A DNA stretch of 64,000 nucleotides from Streptomyces sp. NRRL WC-3618. GTDB lineage: Bacteria; Actinomycetota; Actinomycetes; Streptomycetales; Streptomycetaceae. Of this stretch, positions 9,803 to 18,771 are shown piece by piece; the first letter of the stretch is position 1; every line of letters begins with the position of its first letter. The notes under the pieces are model-generated. The model did no database searches, was not told where the DNA came from, and saw nothing but the letters and a program-made list of their open reading frames with translations. Where the stretch lies: positions 1 to 64,000 of the forward strand of contig NZ_LGDW01000303.1 of assembly GCF_001280005.1 (NCBI RefSeq), in the 5' to 3' direction. A program made the position numbers and the translations under genes.

Positions 9803-9837
9803 AAGAAGGTCCGCACCGGTTGGTGCGGGCCTTCTTC
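9803..9837 (+). terminator. Hairpin terminator after the HTH gene
   Basis: AAGAAGGTCCGCACC pairs with GGTGCGGGCCTTCTT around a short loop, with one mismatch, and ends in a pyrimidine run. It lies just after the stop at 9787. Confidence 0.7.
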
Positions 9838-9989
9838 GCGTCCTGCCCATCCCTGTGATCCGTAGGCAGCCGCCCCTTGTCCGTCGCGTGTTCCCCAGGC
9901 CGGACCCCTTGTCCAATCCGCAGACACGAGGGTGTGCCGTCATGCCGTAGCTACGGCGGGCCGTTGAGACGGCGGTACGGTCTGCCGTT

Positions 9990-10739
9990 ATGGCGATGAC
10001 GAGAGATGCGCTGCTGAACTGGGCGGCACGCTCGCGGCTGCGGGCCGCAAGACGCTGCTGGTGGACTTGGACGGGCAGGGCAACCTGACCACCGCCCTGA
10101 AGCTGGACCGGCTCAATCCGAAGGGGGAGCTGACGCTCGCGTCGGCGATGCTGGAGGGCTGCGACCGGGAGCAGGCGCGTTCCCTGGTGCGCCAGCACTC
10201 GGAGAACTTGTTCGTGATTCCGTCCGCGCTGGACCTGTTCACCCTGCCGCGCAAGCTCTCCAGCGTCCGTGGCGGTGCCGAGCACCGGCTGTCGTGGGTG
10301 CTGGAGCTCATCGAGGACGACTTCGACCACTGCCTGGTGGACTGCCGCCCGGCCCTGGAGGTCGACACCGACAACGCCCTGACGTGGGCCACGGACGTGC
10401 TCATCCCGGTCGACGTCGACGAGTTCTCCATCGAGGCCCTGGAGCTGCTCCTGGGGCAGGTCCACACCCTCGTCACGGACGCCCGGATCGCCCCGCTACC
10501 GGGGTCTCGTCATCAACAAGATCGACCGCCCGTTCTCCGGCTTCCACCAGAAGGTCTACGACGCCATACACCAGCTCCCGCTGCCCGTGGTCGGCGAGAT
10601 CCCGATGCGCACCGCCGTGGCGGAGGCCAAGAACAAGGGCCTGACGATCGCGCAGTACGAACCGAAGTCCGACGTCGCGCGCATGTTCCGCGACCTGGCC
10701 GTGAAGGCCGGCTACCTCCCGGAGACCCCCAGCTCATGA
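9990..10739 (+). pseudogene. parA: ParA partition ATPase, broken
   Basis: ParA ATPases drive plasmid or chromosome segregation. The recognisable body is LGGTLAAAGRKTLLVDLDGQGNLTTAL (Walker A' region) through LVDCRPALEVDTDNALTWATDVLIPVDVDEFSIEAL, then GLVINKIDRPFSGF and the C-terminus to 10739. Two lesions are visible. The ATG at 9990 runs only ten codons (MAMTRDALLN) before the frame is lost: the KGGVGKT Walker A segment is deleted. Near 10,493 a one-base indel moves the frame between ARIAP and YRGLVINKID. Without Walker A it cannot bind ATP normally. Its stop overlaps the start of the ParB-like gene (ATGA), the original operon order. Confidence 0.7.
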
Positions 10740-11107
10740 GCAGCAAGAAGAACGACTTCGAGGTCAGCACCGGCGGCGTCAACGCCCTGCTGACCAGCCT
10801 GTCCGACCGGTTCTCTGGTGAAACCGCAGACCAGAAGCCCAGTGACGGCACAACGGCACAACGGTGGAACGGCACGACGGCAGCGGTGCCCGCGCAGCAG
10901 GAGTCGCCCAAGCCGAGCAAGTACACACTGCTCCTGGACCAGGACGACGCCCTCACCCTCGACCAGCTCGCCCTCACCCTGCGCCGCCGCACCGGCCGCC
11001 CGGTCGACAAGTCCGAGATCCTGCGCGCCCTCATCCGCCTCGCCGCCGCCGACGACCAGGTCGCCGAGCACCTCGCCCGCGCGCTGGACCGTCGTACGAC
11101 CTCCTGA
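10736..11107 (+). CDS. ParB-like small DNA-binding partner
   Basis: A 123-residue protein coupled to parA by an ATGA overlap. The N-terminal half is a flexible Ser/Thr/Gln-rich segment. The C-terminal half (residues ~60-120, KYTLLLDQDDALTLDQLALTLRR through SEILRALIRLAA) fits a ribbon-helix-helix or similar small DNA-binding fold. Small partners of this kind act as centromere-binding proteins for Streptomyces plasmid ParAs. It is intact although parA is not, so it may persist as a repressor or be on its way to decay. Confidence 0.65.
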   Translation: MSSKKNDFEVSTGGVNALLTSLSDRFSGETADQKPSDGTTAQRWNGTTAAVPAQQESPKPSKYTLLLDQDDALTLDQLALTLRRRTGRPVDKSEILRALIRLAAADDQVAEHLARALDRRTTS

Positions 11108-11116
11108 ACACGACAG

Positions 11117-11166
11117 CGGCCCGACCATGGCTCTGACCTGCTGTGGTCGGGGCCATGGTCGGGCCG
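11117..11166. terminator. 15-bp perfect inverted repeat after the par operon
   Basis: CGGCCCGACCATGGC (11117-11131) and GCCATGGTCGGGCCG (11152-11166) are exact complements with 20 bases between. The first arm starts 10 bases after the ParB-like stop. It is most likely a terminator; a centromere site is an alternative. Confidence 0.6.
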
Positions 11167-11556
11167 GATGCGGTGCGGCCGGAACGGCATAAGTGCTGGT
11201 CAGAGCCGGTTGTCAGTGGTCCCCCCTACTGTGACCACTGTGGATTCCCGGCCCTGATCTGGTGCGCTTCGGGATGTGAGCTGGGCACACGTGGTCAAGC
11301 TGGATAGTCCGGACCGAAGTGCGCGTGGTACCTGACCTCTGGAGGTTGCGTTCTGTTCGGCTATGGCCAACGATGTGTGGCCCTGTGAGCTGCGAGTTCG
11401 TGACTGAGCTGGAAAGTCACAGCTACCACGAGAATCCCTGTGGATTGTCTTGCGTTTGTGCAGGTCAGAGACGTGCGGGGGAGTGCGGTGTAACTGGTCG
11501 GGTGACCGAAGCGTCGGCTTGAGGGAACAGGCGAGCGTCCCGCCTGGCGAGGTGGC
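11167..11556. other. Gene-free stretch
   Basis: About 390 bases with no convincing gene. It contains GTTGTCAGTGG at 11209-11219, which recurs in the same orientation at 14820-14830 on the other side of the STAND gene. A 67-codon frame at 11319-11522 has no protein-like features. Confidence 0.4.
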
Positions 11557-14271
11557 TCACGGGTGACCTTGGGCCTGTTGAGCAGCGAGCTCCTCGATGA
11601 TGCTGGCCTGCTCGCGAATGTCGTCTGCCTGCGCGGGGGTGGGCTCGTACTGTGTGAGGCTGCTGATCTCTGCTCTGGCCGCAGCGATGTCTCCGGTACG
11701 GGCGAGGACCACGGCTCGGTGAGACCTGAGTCCGACGATGAGTTCGGGCAGGTTGTAGGCCTGGGTGATGGTCAGGAGCTGCCGGTCGATCAGGCTCAGG
11801 GCGGCCTGGGCTTCGTCGAAGCGCAGCAGGGTCTCGACCACGTCCTGGCCGAGGTCGACGGCGGACCGCCAGGCTCCCGTGATCATGTAGAGCTTCATCG
11901 CGGGGAACGCGGCGCTGCCGTAGTCGAGTTTGAGCTGACGGCAGCACTTGACATGCATGGCGAAGCAGTCGGCGAGGCGTTTGTAGTCGTCGGGTGTCTC
12001 GCTGTCCGAGCAGGCTTGCTGCAGTGCCTCGATGGGTCCGTGGAGGTCGGCCGGGGTCAGGCCGAGGTGATCGCAGTAGGCGTCAGCGAGGTCCAGGGCT
12101 GCGGGGCCTGCGGCTCGGTAGCTGCCTGAGTGGTAGAGCCCCTGAACGTAGCCGTAGCGCAGGGCTCGCTCCAGGAAAGAGGGGGCGGGAAGTTCAGCCA
12201 GGGCTGTCCTGAATGCAGCATCGAGGGCTTCGATGTCACCGGTGTGCCCGTGCAGAGGGAACTGGCGGGTGGCCACCAGGACCTTCTCGCGTGGTCCGAT
12301 CCCGCTGCCGCCCTGTGAGACGAGGGCTTCCATGGCGTGGACGTGGCGTGCGTAGGCGTCCCAATCGGTGTCCCCGTATGCCCAGGTGGCCAGCGCACTG
12401 TGCGCATCAAGGCGGTCGACGGTGTCCCGACCCGGTTCCTGCGCCACGTCCGCGATCACCGTGCGCAGTTCGCGTGGGAAGCCACCCTCGTAGAAGCCCT
12501 CCTGGCTGGTGATCTCCAGCAAGAGGTCGATCTGGCCGGTATCGGCGAGCAGCCGCATCCAGCGGGCCAGCCGCGGCAGCTCCCTGTGGCCCTCGAGAAG
12601 ACCAGCCAGGGCCTGCTCGACACGGCGGGCGGCTTCCTCAGGCAGGTCATGCGACGCATGGAGGGCCAACGGTGCGGCCGCATCGTGGAGTTTGGCGAGA
12701 CCGTCGGCGAATGTCTGTACGAGGCCGAGGCCTGCGAGTTCGCGAACGGCCCCGGCCGCGGCAGCGGGACGTGTCGGTCCCGCGGCTGCCGCCAGCTGCT
12801 GCAATTCCGGGCTGCTCAGGGGAACTTCGGCGATGGCCATGAGGCCGGCCATCGTGCGTGCCAGCACGGAAAGGTGCCCGAAGGTCTCTGCCAGGATGCG
12901 TTCCTGGGCCGTGGGGGCGAGGTGGGTCTGCTCCTGCACCGCCGCGCAGAAGGCGGCACCGTCACCTGCGTAGAGAGTGCGGGTGAGCGCCGCGGAGTTG
13001 AGGACGTACAGCGGCAAACCAGCTGTGAGCGCCAAGACCCGCTGTGCGGTGGGGTAGTCCAGGGTGCAGTCTTCGGCAGCGAAGACGGCGGCCACGGTGT
13101 CGGTGTCCCAGCCGGGCAAGGACTCGGCGGAGACACCCAGATGCGCGGCGAGCGCGGTCTGCTCCGGGTGGGGGTGGCCCAGCAGCGTGATCCGGGCCGT
13201 CGGCAGCGCCTGGACCAGCAGCCGTACGTGGTCGGATGGGAGGACGTGCACGTTGTCGATGACGACCGCGATGGCTGTGTCGTCGTGGGCCAGTCGGCCG
13301 TGCACGGCCCGAAGGACGTCGATGCCGGCCCCGCTCGGCAGGCTGACGGCATCGGGCCCGCTCAGGTGCCGGGCAGCAACCTCCCGGGCCAGCGCACCGG
13401 GCACCACCGCGGGCGGCATCTGGCCGGCGTCGAAGTAGGTGACCGGGAGCGGGCACCGGGCGGTGGCGTGCGCCGCCCAGGTCGTCTTCCCGGCCCCGGA
13501 GAAGCCCGTTACCAGCCGCACGCGCTGCTCGCCCGTCAGCTCCGGTTCGCTGCCATGCGGCCAGTAGACGTCGGGAACCTGGGGGAAGGCCTGCAACTCC
13601 TCGACGAACTGCTCGTACAGGGAGGGCAGTTCACTGGCATGGAAGGCTCGCCCATGGGCTCCGGCACTCGCGTACTGGATGCGGGCAGCCAGCTTCCACA
13701 CCAGCGTCTGCGCTCCCAGGGACCCGAACGGGACCTGGGCGGCCTGCTCGGTGCACCACTGCAGGACACCGGCGAGATCCGCAGCAGCGGGCGGCAGCCA
13801 CGTCTCCTGCGGATCGGGATGGCCCGGCCACAGCAGCGACACGTCCGCCTGCCAGCCCGGCTGCTGGGTCCGTTGCAGCAGATCCGGACCCGGTGCGGTA
13901 TTGCTGACCACAACCAGCTTTGGCGTGCCGGGGCGCCGCCCTGCCGTGTGCTCCGCGCGTAGCTTGGCGAACTGGTCGACCGACCCCCTGATGTCGCTCC
14001 ACATCAGATTGCCCTGCCGGGTCTTGACCTGCAGGTAGAGATACCGATCCGGGAGCACGACCTCCAGGTCCTCGTCCAGCTCCATCAGCAGCGTCTGCGC
14101 ACCGGCCTGACGCAGCCGCAGCAGGCAGCCCACGGCGTACAGGTTCTGGTAGGTGAATCCGCGGTGCAGGGACGTGATACGCCGAAGTTGCGCCGGATTG
14201 AGTGGGGCGGCCGGCTGTGTCGCGCTGTCCTGGGCAGTGCCGCTGGCCGGTGGCGGTTCCTGGTCGTGCAC
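11557..14271 (-). CDS. Nuclease-STAND NTPase defence-like protein
   Basis: A 904-residue three-part protein. Residues ~25-190 resemble the Cap4/DUF4297-type PD-(D/E)XK nuclease domain: GFTYQNLYAVGCLL, ELDEDLEVVLPD, and LYLQVKTRQ with Lys83. Residues ~240-560 form a STAND/NACHT-type NTPase with Walker A GFSGAGKTT (Lys262), Walker B IAVVIDNVHVL and a winged-helix segment. The C-terminal ~300 residues are helical and repeat-like, as in TPR sensor domains. This layout matches Avs-like antiphage sensors, which bind a phage protein and then activate the nuclease; that role is inferred. The start at GTG 14271 is chosen because the frame upstream loses protein-like character. It lies divergently from the MBL/E2-E1-JAB/patatin operon. 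Confidence 0.75.
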   Translation of the reverse strand: MHDQEPPPASGTAQDSATQPAAPLNPAQLRRITSLHRGFTYQNLYAVGCLLRLRQAGAQTLLMELDEDLEVVLPDRYLYLQVKTRQGNLMWSDIRGSVDQFAKLRAEHTAGRRPGTPKLVVVSNTAPGPDLLQRTQQPGWQADVSLLWPGHPDPQETWLPPAAADLAGVLQWCTEQAAQVPFGSLGAQTLVWKLAARIQYASAGAHGRAFHASELPSLYEQFVEELQAFPQVPDVYWPHGSEPELTGEQRVRLVTGFSGAGKTTWAAHATARCPLPVTYFDAGQMPPAVVPGALAREVAARHLSGPDAVSLPSGAGIDVLRAVHGRLAHDDTAIAVVIDNVHVLPSDHVRLLVQALPTARITLLGHPHPEQTALAAHLGVSAESLPGWDTDTVAAVFAAEDCTLDYPTAQRVLALTAGLPLYVLNSAALTRTLYAGDGAAFCAAVQEQTHLAPTAQERILAETFGHLSVLARTMAGLMAIAEVPLSSPELQQLAAAAGPTRPAAAAGAVRELAGLGLVQTFADGLAKLHDAAAPLALHASHDLPEEAARRVEQALAGLLEGHRELPRLARWMRLLADTGQIDLLLEITSQEGFYEGGFPRELRTVIADVAQEPGRDTVDRLDAHSALATWAYGDTDWDAYARHVHAMEALVSQGGSGIGPREKVLVATRQFPLHGHTGDIEALDAAFRTALAELPAPSFLERALRYGYVQGLYHSGSYRAAGPAALDLADAYCDHLGLTPADLHGPIEALQQACSDSETPDDYKRLADCFAMHVKCCRQLKLDYGSAAFPAMKLYMITGAWRSAVDLGQDVVETLLRFDEAQAALSLIDRQLLTITQAYNLPELIVGLRSHRAVVLARTGDIAAARAEISSLTQYEPTPAQADDIREQASIIEELAAQQAQGHP

Positions 14272-14908
14272 CCCGCCAGGGTAACGGTCCCGCCGAGGTA
14301 ACGGCTGCGTCGGCCGCGGTGCGGGAGGACCCGGCAGGGGCCCCGCCCCGCGGCGCGAGGCCTCGACCCGGCCCACCGGCAGATCTGCGTGACCTCCCGC
14401 ACCGTGCGGTTCAGTGCAGGGGCCCAAGGGGCCGGGATCCGGAAAAGACCCGCAGACTGGAACAGCACGCTCTCCCGGGCCTGGAAGGTGAACCTTGCAG
14501 GCCGCTCCCGTGGTGACGCATCCCCGTCTGCCGAGATGGCCGTGGGCTTGGCCGACGAAGGCGATGAGAGAGGTCGAGCCTGCCCGGGAATTCTGATCAC
14601 GCCGTTCCGATCGCGGTGCCGCCGCGCATCGCACAGGGGCCTGCTGCGGGTGCGACCCCCACGCCGCAGCAAGCGCTGACACAGCACGTGGGCCACCCTC
14701 CCTGATCGTCACCCGGCCCCGCCCCGACCCGCGAAGAGGCCGCGTGCCAGATGTATCCGGGGCGGGCAACGGCCCCTGACAGTGGCCCCGTTGGCGCATG
14801 AAATGCCTGATGAGGCCGTGTTGTCAGTGGCGCGTGGTAGATGTGAAGAAGGAGAGAACTTGTGTGGTTTTCCCGTTAGTTGATCAATATCGAGTGAAGA
14901 GGCAGGGC
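14272..14908. other. Divergent intergenic region between two defence-like loci
   Basis: About 640 bases between the STAND gene (minus) and the MBL operon (plus). No gene in it is convincing. The right end is AT-rich and holds the likely operon promoter; GTTGTCAGTGG sits at 14820-14830. Confidence 0.4.
14860..14890 (+). promoter_or_regulatory. Probable promoter of the MBL/E2-E1-JAB/patatin operon
   Basis: TTGTGT (14860-14865) and CAATAT (14885-14890) are spaced 19 bases apart in an AT-rich patch just upstream of a GAAGAGG ribosome binding site and ATG 14909. Spacing is long, so this is a weak prediction. Confidence 0.35.
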
Positions 14909-16222
14909 ATGGTCGAGACGGAACTTCCCGAGCGGGGGGTGGTGTTCTGGCCGGTCGGCACGGGCGACTCCACCACGATCGTGCTCGGCGGCGACCTGGT
15001 CCTCCAGGTCGATCTGCGGGACATGAAGGCCGCCGACGAGAAGGGGGCGGTGGTCGCCGCGGTCATCGACCGGCTGGCGGATACCCTGCCGCGCCCCAAC
15101 TGGCTGGACGGGAAGACCCCCTACCTCGCGGTGTTCGCCCTGACCCACGCCGACCTGGACCACTGCTGCGGGTTCGGTGACCTGCTGGACAGCGGCATCC
15201 TGATCGGGGAGATCTGGGCAACGCCCCGGCTGTGGCGGGAGATCTCCGAGGACACGACCATGTGCGAGGACGCCCAACTCTTCCAGGACGAGGTCGAGCG
15301 CCGCGTCGCCGCCACCTTGGAGGCCCTCGAGAACGGTGAGGAGCCCGCCAGCGGCGACCGGGTACGGATCATCGGCTACGACGACGACCGCGACCAGCAC
15401 TCCTACAGCGAGCTGCCCGACGAGTACTTCACCTTCCCCGGCAAGACGATCACGATGATCGACGGCAACGACCTGTCGGAGACGTTCGAGGCGTTCGTCC
15501 ACGCCCCGTTCAAGGGCGACTGCGCCGGCGAGCGCAACGAGACCTCCCTCGCCCTGCAGATCCGCATGCACACCGGCGACGGCACGACGGGCCGGCTGCT
15601 CCTCCTCGGCGACCTCGCCTACCCCACGATCAAGAAGATCTTCGACAACAGCGAGTACTTCAGCAACACCGACCGGGTGGAGTGGGACCTGCTGCTCTCC
15701 CCGCACCACTGCTCCAAGAAGGTCATGTACGCCAAGGGCGAGGACGGCGAGGAGGAGCGCAAGCAGGACATCCTCGACCAGTTCGAAATCTACGCCAGCC
15801 CGGACGCGCGGGTGATCGCCAGTTCGCGGCCCTTCCGGGACCAGGACGAGAAGGGCCACAACCCGCCCCATCTGTTGGCCCGTGACGCCTACGAGGAGAT
15901 CACCGTGCTGCCGGTGCTGTGCACGGGGGAGTACCCCACCCAGGACGAGCCCCGGCCGGTGGTATTCGCCCTGGAGCCCTTCCTCGGGTTCGAACTCGTC
16001 GATGTCGCCGAGCTGGAGAGCAAGTCCCTGGTGATGAAGGCCGCGGGCGGTGGCCGTCGGATGCTGGCCGCGCTGGGCACCACCCGCTTCCCGGCTGCCG
16101 CCTTCACCGCCACCGCCGCGCTTCCCTCCCCGCGGGCGGCCGCCGCCGCGCGCAGCGCCGTCGAGCAGGCCCGCGGAGACAAGGCCGCACCCGCCACGCC
16201 CCTGGGATTCGGTGACGCGTGA
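14909..16222 (+). CDS. ComEC-like metallo-beta-lactamase-fold hydrolase
   Basis: A 437-residue MBL-fold protein. The metal motif is THADLDHC (His80, Asp82, Asp84, His85), the His-x-Asp-x-Asp-His form seen in ComEC-type MBL domains. Later strands GRLLLLGDLAY and LLLSPHHCSKK supply the remaining ligand positions. There is no signal peptide or membrane segment, so it is cytosolic. The ATG is preceded by GAAGAGG; the frame extends upstream but without a good start site. It is the first gene of a coupled operon and overlaps the E2-E1-JAB fusion by GTGA. MBL proteins have been reported in prokaryotic E1/E2/JAB operons; the substrate is not known. It might process a nucleotide, a nucleic acid or a modified protein. 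Confidence 0.75.
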   Translation: MVETELPERGVVFWPVGTGDSTTIVLGGDLVLQVDLRDMKAADEKGAVVAAVIDRLADTLPRPNWLDGKTPYLAVFALTHADLDHCCGFGDLLDSGILIGEIWATPRLWREISEDTTMCEDAQLFQDEVERRVAATLEALENGEEPASGDRVRIIGYDDDRDQHSYSELPDEYFTFPGKTITMIDGNDLSETFEAFVHAPFKGDCAGERNETSLALQIRMHTGDGTTGRLLLLGDLAYPTIKKIFDNSEYFSNTDRVEWDLLLSPHHCSKKVMYAKGEDGEEERKQDILDQFEIYASPDARVIASSRPFRDQDEKGHNPPHLLARDAYEEITVLPVLCTGEYPTQDEPRPVVFALEPFLGFELVDVAELESKSLVMKAAGGGRRMLAALGTTRFPAAAFTATAALPSPRAAAAARSAVEQARGDKAAPATPLGFGDA

Positions 16223-18771
16223 GCGACCGCACCACTACGGCCGTCACGGCCGGCCAGCAACTTGCCCTCGACCAGCTCCGGCAGATCACCGGCTCAGCTC
16301 GCGGCGGGGTCTTCCTCGCCCATGTGGACACGGCACCCGCCAAGGCCCCCACGGGCTTCGTGGAGGCGCGCATCAGCGTGGGCTGCGCCGGTCTGTCCCG
16401 CGCCGAGGGCGGGCTGCGGCTGCGCAGCGAGGAGCCCGTCACGCTCTACATCCCGCCGGACTTCCCCTTCGAGGTCCCGCTGGTGTACACCCGGCACAGC
16501 CGCTTCGCCGGGGCCCCGCACGTCGTCTGGGCTCATTTCCCGTGCCTGTACCGCTCCACGGCGACCGAGTGGGACCCGGCCGACGGCATGTACGGGTTCA
16601 TCACGCGCCTGCTGGACTGGTTCCGGGCCGCCGCGGCCGGGGAACTGGATGCGCCCGGTGAGCCGCTGCACCCACCCCACGCGGTGGGCGACTACGCGGA
16701 CGGTCTGCTCGTCGTCCGCCGCGACGCGCCTGCCGCCGAGGACGACGAGCCGTGGCTGGGCGCGGCCCTCCTGCATCGCATCAGTGATGAGCGCAGTGAC
16801 GTGGTCGGCTGGCTCCCCTTCGGCCAACCGTGGCCGCCCACCCTCGCCGATGCCCGCGCCGCAGCCCAACTCCCCAACGGCGCCGAGGTGTTCCTCGCCC
16901 CGGCCGTGATCACCGCAGACCACCTGACCTTCGAATACCCCGACACCGCCCGGGCGCTCATCACCGCCCTCGCCCGCGGCCGGATCACCGCACGCATGGT
17001 CCTCGGTCTCGTCGGCGTGGCAGCCGACCACAACCGCCGCCTGCGCACTGCCGCCGAGCAGACCGGCCCGGACGGCACACCGCACCCCCTCGCCCCGGTC
17101 CACCTGCTGCTGGGCACCCCCTCCCGGGGGACCAGCGGCCACGGCCCCCGCCGGACCCACCTGGTGGCCTGGCACCTGCCCGACTTCGCCGACAAACTCA
17201 CCCGCCGCGCCGTCACCGCCTACGTCGACCGCCAACTGCCCGAACTCGGCGACGAGATCATGCAGATCGGCGAGGAATGGCTCGACACCCTGACCACCCG
17301 GTGGATCCGCCTCTACGAGGCCCGCCCCGAGGTCACCGTCCGCCGCGACCACCACACCCCGGCGGCCTGGCTGCACGGCAAACGCATCCTCGTCCTGGGC
17401 GCCGGCGCCCTCGGCGCGCCCGCCGCCGACATCTGCGCCCGTGCTGGTGCCGCCCACCTCACCGTCGTCGACCAGTCACTCGTGCACCCCGGCATCCCCG
17501 CCCGCCAGCCCTACGCCGACGCCGACATCGGCTACCCCAAGGCCGATGTCCTGGCCGCCCGCCTCAATCAGATCGCCCCGCATGCCACCCGCATCGAGCC
17601 CGTTGTCGCCGACATCACCCGCGGTCTTCCCGCCCTCGACGTGCACTCCTTCGACCTGATCCTGGACTGCACCGCCAACCGCGTCGTCCGGGCCTTCCTC
17701 GAACGCGCCCGCCGCACGGACCCCACCCACTGGCCGCACCTGGCCACTGTGATGATCGGGCACCAGGCCACCCGCGGTATCGCCGCGCTTTCACCGCACG
17801 GGGCCACCGGCGGCGGCGCCGATGTGCTGCGCCGCACCGCCCTGACCGCCCGCACGGATCCCACCGGTGCCCTGGCCGACATGGTCGAGGACTTCTTCCC
17901 CACCGAGCCCCGCACCGAGCTCTTCCAGCCCGAACCCGGCTGCTCGGACGCCACCTTCACCGGCTCGGCCGCCGACGTCACCGCCTTGGCCGGACAGCTC
18001 ATGACCGGCATCCTCCACGCCCTGAACACTCCCGCCGACCAGCACACCATGGCCGCGCTCACCGTCCGCACCCCGAGCGGCCCCACCGATCCTCAGCCCG
18101 CCGGGCCGCGCTGGCTGACATGGCCCAACGACACGATCATCACCGACGACGCCACCGGCTACGACGTCCGCATCGCCCCCGCCGCGCTCGCCGAGATGCG
18201 GGCCGAGGCCCGCCGCGGCGCCCGCGTCCGCGGCCCGCGCGTCGAAACCGGCGGCATGCTGCTGGGCGCCATCGACGACTCCACCGGCATCATCTACGTC
18301 GACGAGGCCACCGGCCCGCCCCCGGACTCCCTGCTGGCCGAGACCTACTTCCAGCACGGTCTGGACGGCGTCCCCCGCCACCTCGCCGCCCGCCGCACCG
18401 CGACCGGCAACACCAGCCGCTTCCTCGGCCTGTGGCACACCCACCCTCACTCGCCGGCACAGCCCAGCGCCACCGACCGCACGGCCATGGAACTGCTGAC
18501 CCTGCCCCTGGACGACGCCCCCGCCCGCGCCTTGGTCCTCATCGCCGGCGGACCGCAACCCGTCTGGCAGAAATGGCTCGCCACCGGCGACGGACCAGAC
18601 CTCTACGCCCGCCTCGCCGCCCGCACCACCGCGGCCACCACTCCACCAGCTACAACGGTGCCACCCGGCCGCCCCCGCTCGGCCCTCTGGTGGCCCGGCG
18701 GCTACGCCACCCGCCCCACCACCGACAACCCCCTGCCCGCCCCACGCCGATCGGACGATGCCCGCCCATGA
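16219..18771 (+). CDS. E2-E1-JAB triple-fusion ubiquitin-like conjugation protein
   Basis: An 850-residue protein that combines three ubiquitin-pathway activities. Residues ~65-155 are E2-like: PPDFPFEVPLVY, then AHFPCLYRS with candidate catalytic Cys109. Residues ~385-620 are an E1/ThiF adenylating domain: VLGAGALGAP (Gly394) and FDLILDCTAN, with catalytic-Cys candidate Cys575 in PGCSDATFTGSAADV. Residues ~660-800 are a JAB/MPN peptidase: VETGGMLLG (Glu676) and GLWHTHPHSPAQPSATD (His740, His742, then Ser and Asp). In type II CBASS, the separate proteins Cap2 (E1-E2) and Cap3 (JAB) attach and release the cyclase. Here all are in one chain and no cyclase is adjacent. It is coupled at both ends (GTGA, ATGA). 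Confidence 0.88.
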   Translation: MSDRTTTAVTAGQQLALDQLRQITGSARGGVFLAHVDTAPAKAPTGFVEARISVGCAGLSRAEGGLRLRSEEPVTLYIPPDFPFEVPLVYTRHSRFAGAPHVVWAHFPCLYRSTATEWDPADGMYGFITRLLDWFRAAAAGELDAPGEPLHPPHAVGDYADGLLVVRRDAPAAEDDEPWLGAALLHRISDERSDVVGWLPFGQPWPPTLADARAAAQLPNGAEVFLAPAVITADHLTFEYPDTARALITALARGRITARMVLGLVGVAADHNRRLRTAAEQTGPDGTPHPLAPVHLLLGTPSRGTSGHGPRRTHLVAWHLPDFADKLTRRAVTAYVDRQLPELGDEIMQIGEEWLDTLTTRWIRLYEARPEVTVRRDHHTPAAWLHGKRILVLGAGALGAPAADICARAGAAHLTVVDQSLVHPGIPARQPYADADIGYPKADVLAARLNQIAPHATRIEPVVADITRGLPALDVHSFDLILDCTANRVVRAFLERARRTDPTHWPHLATVMIGHQATRGIAALSPHGATGGGADVLRRTALTARTDPTGALADMVEDFFPTEPRTELFQPEPGCSDATFTGSAADVTALAGQLMTGILHALNTPADQHTMAALTVRTPSGPTDPQPAGPRWLTWPNDTIITDDATGYDVRIAPAALAEMRAEARRGARVRGPRVETGGMLLGAIDDSTGIIYVDEATGPPPDSLLAETYFQHGLDGVPRHLAARRTATGNTSRFLGLWHTHPHSPAQPSATDRTAMELLTLPLDDAPARALVLIAGGPQPVWQKWLATGDGPDLYARLAARTTAATTPPATTVPPGRPRSALWWPGGYATRPTTDNPLPAPRRSDDARP

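Noticed and set aside
11319..11522. 67-codon frame between the par relic and the STAND gene
   Set aside because: No protein-like pattern, no ribosome binding site and a position between two 3' ends.
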